The notes beneath the pieces are model-generated. The model was not told where the DNA came from and searched no databases. It saw nothing but the letters and a program-made list of their open reading frames with translations. Below, one piece after another: positions 41,281-44,600 of a stretch of 44,600 nucleotides of DNA. Where the stretch lies: the NCBI GenBank assembly GCA_003598085.1, contig QZKU01000065.1:1-44600 (forward strand), read 5' to 3'. Each line of letters opens with the position of its first letter. Position 1 is the first letter of the stretch. The stretch is from Candidatus Abyssobacteria bacterium SURF_5. Lineage in GTDB: Bacteria > Abyssobacteria > SURF-5. Position numbers and translations under genes: made by a program.

Positions 41281-44220
41281 GTGGCCCAGTCGAATAAAAC
41301 GAGGGTCGAACTTCTTGAGGAAGTAAAAACCCTGCGCGACCGTCTGGAAGAAGAAGAGCGTGCGCGTGTGCGCCTCGAAGAGATGATAAAGGAATTCACG
41401 GCGGCGGCGAAAGCAACCCTTCCTCACGGAATCGAAGAGACTGAAGAGGAGCCTGCGGAATCGATTCGAAAGTTGTTGTTGATCCTGGAACGGACGCCCG
41501 ATATGATTTCGTATGCCACCCCGGATGGCAAGGTGAAATACATGAACCGAGCCGGGCGTCTGGCGGTCGGAATTCCACTTGATATAGACTTCGTCGGTTG
41601 CTCTATAGCGGACGGACACCCCGGGTGGGCGAACAAGATTTTGACGGAAGTTGCCATCCCAACAGCGATACGTGAGGGGATGTGGCTGGGAGAGACCGCT
41701 GTTTTGACCCATGATGGCGTCGAGATTCCGGTTTCGCAGTTAATCCTCGCACACAAGGGACCTGCGGGCGAGATCCAATACCTCTCCACGATCTGCCGCG
41801 ACATCAGCGAACGCAAAAAGGGGGAAGAACTGCTCCGGCATGGATTGACGGAAATAGAATCCATCTACAATTCGGCGCCGGTAGGCCTGTGCTTCTTCGA
41901 CCGCGAGCTTCGATATGTCCGGGTGAATGAGCGGCTGGCGGAAATCAATGGGATCCCACCCTCTGAGCATATCGGCAAAACACCCCGCGAGATTGTGCCC
42001 GATCTTGCGCCGCTTGCAGAACGAATAGCCGAGGAGATTTTTCGAACGGGCATGCCCATCCTCGATATTCAGTTCAGTGGGACAACACGGTCTCAGCCCG
42101 GAGTGCAACGATATTGGAAGGAGCAGTGGCTCCCGCTAAAAGATGCTTCCGAAAGAGTCTTCGGTATCAATGTGGTGGTCGAAGAGATCACCGAGCGAAA
42201 GCGGGCCGAAGAAGCTTTGCGGCAGAGCGAGAGCCGCTATCGGACTTTGTTCGAATCGATCGACGAGGGATTCTGCATTATCGAGATGATCTTTGACGCG
42301 AGCGGTAAACCTACAGACTGGCGCTTCCTGGAGGCGAACCCGGCCTTTGAGAAACACAACGGACTGCACAATGCGGTGGGGAAGCGGATGCGGGAGTTGG
42401 AGCCGCGCCTGGAGGAGCATTGGTTCGAAACTTACGGGCGTATCGCTTTAACGGGAAAACCAGAACGTTTTACAAACGAGGCGAAGCATCTTGATAATCG
42501 GTGGTTCGACCTGTATGCTTTCCGCGTCGGGCGCCCCGAAGAGCGGAAGGTGGCCGTCCTCTTCAAAAATATCACCGAACGCAAGCGGGCGGAGGCGGCG
42601 CTGCAGGAAGCGCATAAAAAGCTTCAGGTCACTATCGACAGCATCACCGACGGCCTGATGGTTCTCGACCGCACCTGGAACGTCACCTACTTTAGCGAGA
42701 CCGGCGCAAAGATGCTCGGTATGCGCCGTGAGGGCCTCATTGGCGGATATGTCTGGGATCTTTTCCCGTACGCCCGGGAAAGAAAGTTCTACGGAGAATA
42801 TAACCGTTCGGTCGAGACCGGACAGCCCGCGCACTTCGTGGAATTTTACCCTGATCCAATAAACAAGTGGATAGAGTGTCATGCGTATCCGAGTGAGGAA
42901 GGCTTGACCGTATACTTCCGCGATATCACTGCGCGCAAAGAGGCTGAAGAAAAGATCGCGCGGCAGAGCGCCGTGCTTGATGGGATCAACAGGATATTGC
43001 AGGAAACTCTCCGCAGCGAAACCGAGGAGGATGTTGCCCGGGTCTGTCTCGAAGTGGCCGAAAAGCTTACCGAAAGTGCGTTCGGCTTCATCGGGGAGAT
43101 AAACCGCGAAGGCACGTTCCATACCATTGTCATGAGTGATCTTGGTTGGGCAGAGTGCAAGATGCCGGATTCGAACAAAACACCAATGATACGAGGCCTG
43201 AAGATGCGCTGTTACTGGGGAAAGGCTCTTGTCGACAATCAATCTCTGATAGTCAACGATCCTGCGAATCATCCCGATCGGGTGGGCGTCCCGGAAGGGC
43301 ATCCCGCGATAACTTCCTTTATGGCGGTTCCGCTCAAGCGCGACGGCAAGACGATCGGGATGATTAGCCTTGCGAACAGGGCCGGTGGATACACTGTTGA
43401 GCATCAACAGGACGTCGAGGCTTTATCAATTACTTTCGTGGAGGCGCTCGAACGAAAACGGGCCGATGAAGCTTTGCGCGAGTCGGAGGCGCGTTTCAGG
43501 GATCTTTCACAGAAGCTGGAGGAAACGGTCAAGCAGAAAACATCCGAACTGCTGCAGGCTGAGCATCTGGCGGCCGTCGGGCAGATGGTCTCGACCGTGG
43601 CCCACGAGATCAGGAACCCTATCCAGATTATCCGGACTGGGGTGGACACCTTGCGGGAAGCGCGCGATGGCACAGAGCGGCAGGATCTTCTTTCGGAAAT
43701 CGAATATGGAGCCAAGATGCTCGAGATCACGATTTCGGAGATCCTGGAATACTCCAAACCGCTCAAGCTGAAGTTCTCCCACACAACAGTTAAAAACGTT
43801 GTTGAGGCGACCGTGAAACTGGTTTCGAATGAACTCAAGAACATAACCACCAATGTTGACCTGCAGCGAGACGACGAGGAAATATGTGTGGACGTCGTCA
43901 AGTTCTCACAGGTTCTGGTAAACATCATATCGAATGCTGCTGATGCGATGCCGCATGGAGGGACTGTGAGTATTCACTCCAGATCACTGGACCGGGCCGA
44001 CGGAAAATTCCTGGAGATTTCAGTTGCGGATACCGGGCATGGCATTGAAGAGAAACATATACGTGATATCTTCAAACCGTTCTTTACGACAAAAACGCGG
44101 GGGACCGGCCTGGGACTCTCCCTGTGCAGGAAGATAATGGATGCTCACAAAGGGAGCATGAGTATCAAGAGTAAAGTCGGCGAAGGGACCACGGTCACAT
44201 TGGTGCTTCCGCTGGAATGA
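41281..44220 (+). CDS. Multi-PAS/GAF sensor histidine kinase
   Basis: 979-residue soluble kinase; no membrane segment is seen. Order: N-terminal coiled coil (about 5-40), PAS1 (62-178), PAS2 (191-306), PAS3 (317-436), PAS4 (447-553), GAF (575-735), coiled coil, dimerisation domain with H775 in VAHEIRNPIQ, and an ATPase domain. The ATPase domain has the N box NIISNAADAMPHGG (881 on), DTGHGIEE, the F box KPFFTTK and GTGLGLSL. Several PAS domains end in DISERKK or ITERKRAEEA, the usual linker. The signal is probably an intracellular ligand or redox change. GTG 41281 has GGAGG 10 nt upstream. No response regulator gene is adjacent, so it is an orphan here. Confidence 0.94.
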   Translation: MAQSNKTRVELLEEVKTLRDRLEEEERARVRLEEMIKEFTAAAKATLPHGIEETEEEPAESIRKLLLILERTPDMISYATPDGKVKYMNRAGRLAVGIPLDIDFVGCSIADGHPGWANKILTEVAIPTAIREGMWLGETAVLTHDGVEIPVSQLILAHKGPAGEIQYLSTICRDISERKKGEELLRHGLTEIESIYNSAPVGLCFFDRELRYVRVNERLAEINGIPPSEHIGKTPREIVPDLAPLAERIAEEIFRTGMPILDIQFSGTTRSQPGVQRYWKEQWLPLKDASERVFGINVVVEEITERKRAEEALRQSESRYRTLFESIDEGFCIIEMIFDASGKPTDWRFLEANPAFEKHNGLHNAVGKRMRELEPRLEEHWFETYGRIALTGKPERFTNEAKHLDNRWFDLYAFRVGRPEERKVAVLFKNITERKRAEAALQEAHKKLQVTIDSITDGLMVLDRTWNVTYFSETGAKMLGMRREGLIGGYVWDLFPYARERKFYGEYNRSVETGQPAHFVEFYPDPINKWIECHAYPSEEGLTVYFRDITARKEAEEKIARQSAVLDGINRILQETLRSETEEDVARVCLEVAEKLTESAFGFIGEINREGTFHTIVMSDLGWAECKMPDSNKTPMIRGLKMRCYWGKALVDNQSLIVNDPANHPDRVGVPEGHPAITSFMAVPLKRDGKTIGMISLANRAGGYTVEHQQDVEALSITFVEALERKRADEALRESEARFRDLSQKLEETVKQKTSELLQAEHLAAVGQMVSTVAHEIRNPIQIIRTGVDTLREARDGTERQDLLSEIEYGAKMLEITISEILEYSKPLKLKFSHTTVKNVVEATVKLVSNELKNITTNVDLQRDDEEICVDVVKFSQVLVNIISNAADAMPHGGTVSIHSRSLDRADGKFLEISVADTGHGIEEKHIRDIFKPFFTTKTRGTGLGLSLCRKIMDAHKGSMSIKSKVGEGTTVTLVLPLE

Positions 44221-44367
44221 GCGAAAGTGTCTTTATGGGTGTGATATTTCATGTTCGCATGATTAACTCGATCAAGCTTCCGGTGGTGAACCGATGTGAG
44301 AGCGTGAAGCTTTGTCCCTAGGATGCCGACCTTTCACGTCTGGTTCTTTCCTCGCGAACCCTCATCT

Positions 44368-44398
44368 GGTAGGGCCGAATTCATTCGGCCGGTCTTCC
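44368..44398. repeat. Dispersed palindromic repeat, copy 2
   Basis: GGTAGGGCCGAATTCATTCG followed by GCCGGTCTTCC. The core GGCCGAA-TTCA-TTCGGCC is a perfect 7-bp inverted repeat. Nearly identical to the copy at 41030-41061. Confidence 0.75.
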
Positions 44399-44484
44399 CA
44401 TGCAGCTCTCGTCCCGCAACTGCCACGCCATCATCCGATCTTCCTATGCGGCTGTCATCCGGCGACTGTACGCGGTCGTCCAGA
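44393..44484. repeat. Imperfect direct repeat of about 46 bp, two units
   Basis: Unit 1 starts TCTTCCCATGCAGCTCTC at 44393 and unit 2 starts TCTTCCTATGCGGCTGTC at 44439. The units are roughly three-quarters identical if one gap is allowed. It is joined to the palindromic repeat, suggesting one composite intergenic element. Confidence 0.5.
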
Positions 44485-44600
44485 CCCTGGATTCCTGCCT
44501 GCGCAGAGATTTTATTGAAACAGTTTATTTTACATTTTCATCTCTTCATTTGAATCGAAAGTCGAGTTTGAAGTCATAAAGCCAAGGGATGTGCGGGTTG

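Larger units (their letters stand above)
44221..44600. other. Intergenic region at the window end
   Basis: No gene is supported. It contains an inverted repeat AAGCTTC/GAAGCTT (44274-44312), the second copy of the palindromic repeat and an imperfect direct repeat. Small open frames here (44312-44553) are repeat translations. Confidence 0.5.

Noticed and set aside
1-44600. CRISPR arrays, tRNA or rRNA genes, prophage and intact transposons
   Set aside because: No regularly spaced repeats, no tRNA T-loop pattern, no rRNA core sequence and no transposase or phage structural protein were found on either strand.

Overview
The window looks like a chromosomal segment of an uncultured, Gram-negative-like bacterium, GC-rich with short intergenic gaps. 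It suggests a metabolically versatile, oxygen-aware anaerobe or microaerophile: fatty-acyl-CoA oxidation enzymes, a predicted pyrophosphate-type phosphofructokinase, rubredoxin and ferritin-like proteins sit beside a membrane electron-transfer operon of the alternative complex III (ACIII) type. The taxon cannot be fixed from the sequence alone. No tRNA, rRNA, CRISPR array, phage or intact insertion sequence was seen.

Layout. 1-2.4 kb: a C-terminally extended acyl-CoA dehydrogenase with a clear terminator. 2.4-8.35 kb (minus strand): a cation diffusion facilitator, then a TetR / membrane-fusion protein / ABC ATPase / two ABC-2 permeases exporter operon, with a promoter and palindromic operator in front of tetR. 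8.5-13.7 kb (plus): an FmdB-type zinc ribbon gene followed by argD-argF-argG-argH. 13.75-15.27 kb: a membrane-anchored TPR protein behind a near-perfect sigma-54 promoter and an unusual leader that can fold over its ribosome-binding site. 15.3-16.5 kb: a candidate structured RNA, a ferritin-like protein and a glutaredoxin. 16.56-19.7 kb: a TPP-riboswitch-controlled thiS-thiG-thiE-thiC operon. 19.7-22.9 kb: a GT39-like glycosyltransferase, a DUF402 protein and a lone sodium-pump decarboxylase beta subunit. 23-28.3 kb: galT, an orphan PAS/sigma-54 activator, pfk, an SDR protein and another ferritin-like protein. 28.3-30 kb (minus): aspartase and rubredoxin.

30.05-39.07 kb (minus) is the most interesting part. 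Seven tightly packed, mostly overlapping genes encode two CydA-like membrane proteins, each with a C-terminal monoheme cytochrome c domain, followed by ActA (pentaheme c), ActB (molybdopterin-oxidoreductase-like plus iron-sulfur domains), ActC, ActD and ActF. ActE is absent. I infer a quinol-oxidising ACIII-like module whose electrons pass through cytochrome c domains to a paired, bd-like terminal reductase. The two CydA-like proteins appear to share the usual heme ligands between them, and ActB keeps an N-terminal four-cysteine cluster motif.

39.4-44.6 kb: a dienoyl-CoA isomerase-type crotonase, about 1 kb with only a doubtful zinc-ribbon fragment, a four-PAS plus GAF histidine kinase without a partner regulator, and two copies of a palindromic intergenic repeat flanking that kinase gene. 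Many long open frames lie opposite real genes in this GC-rich DNA and were treated as shadows.
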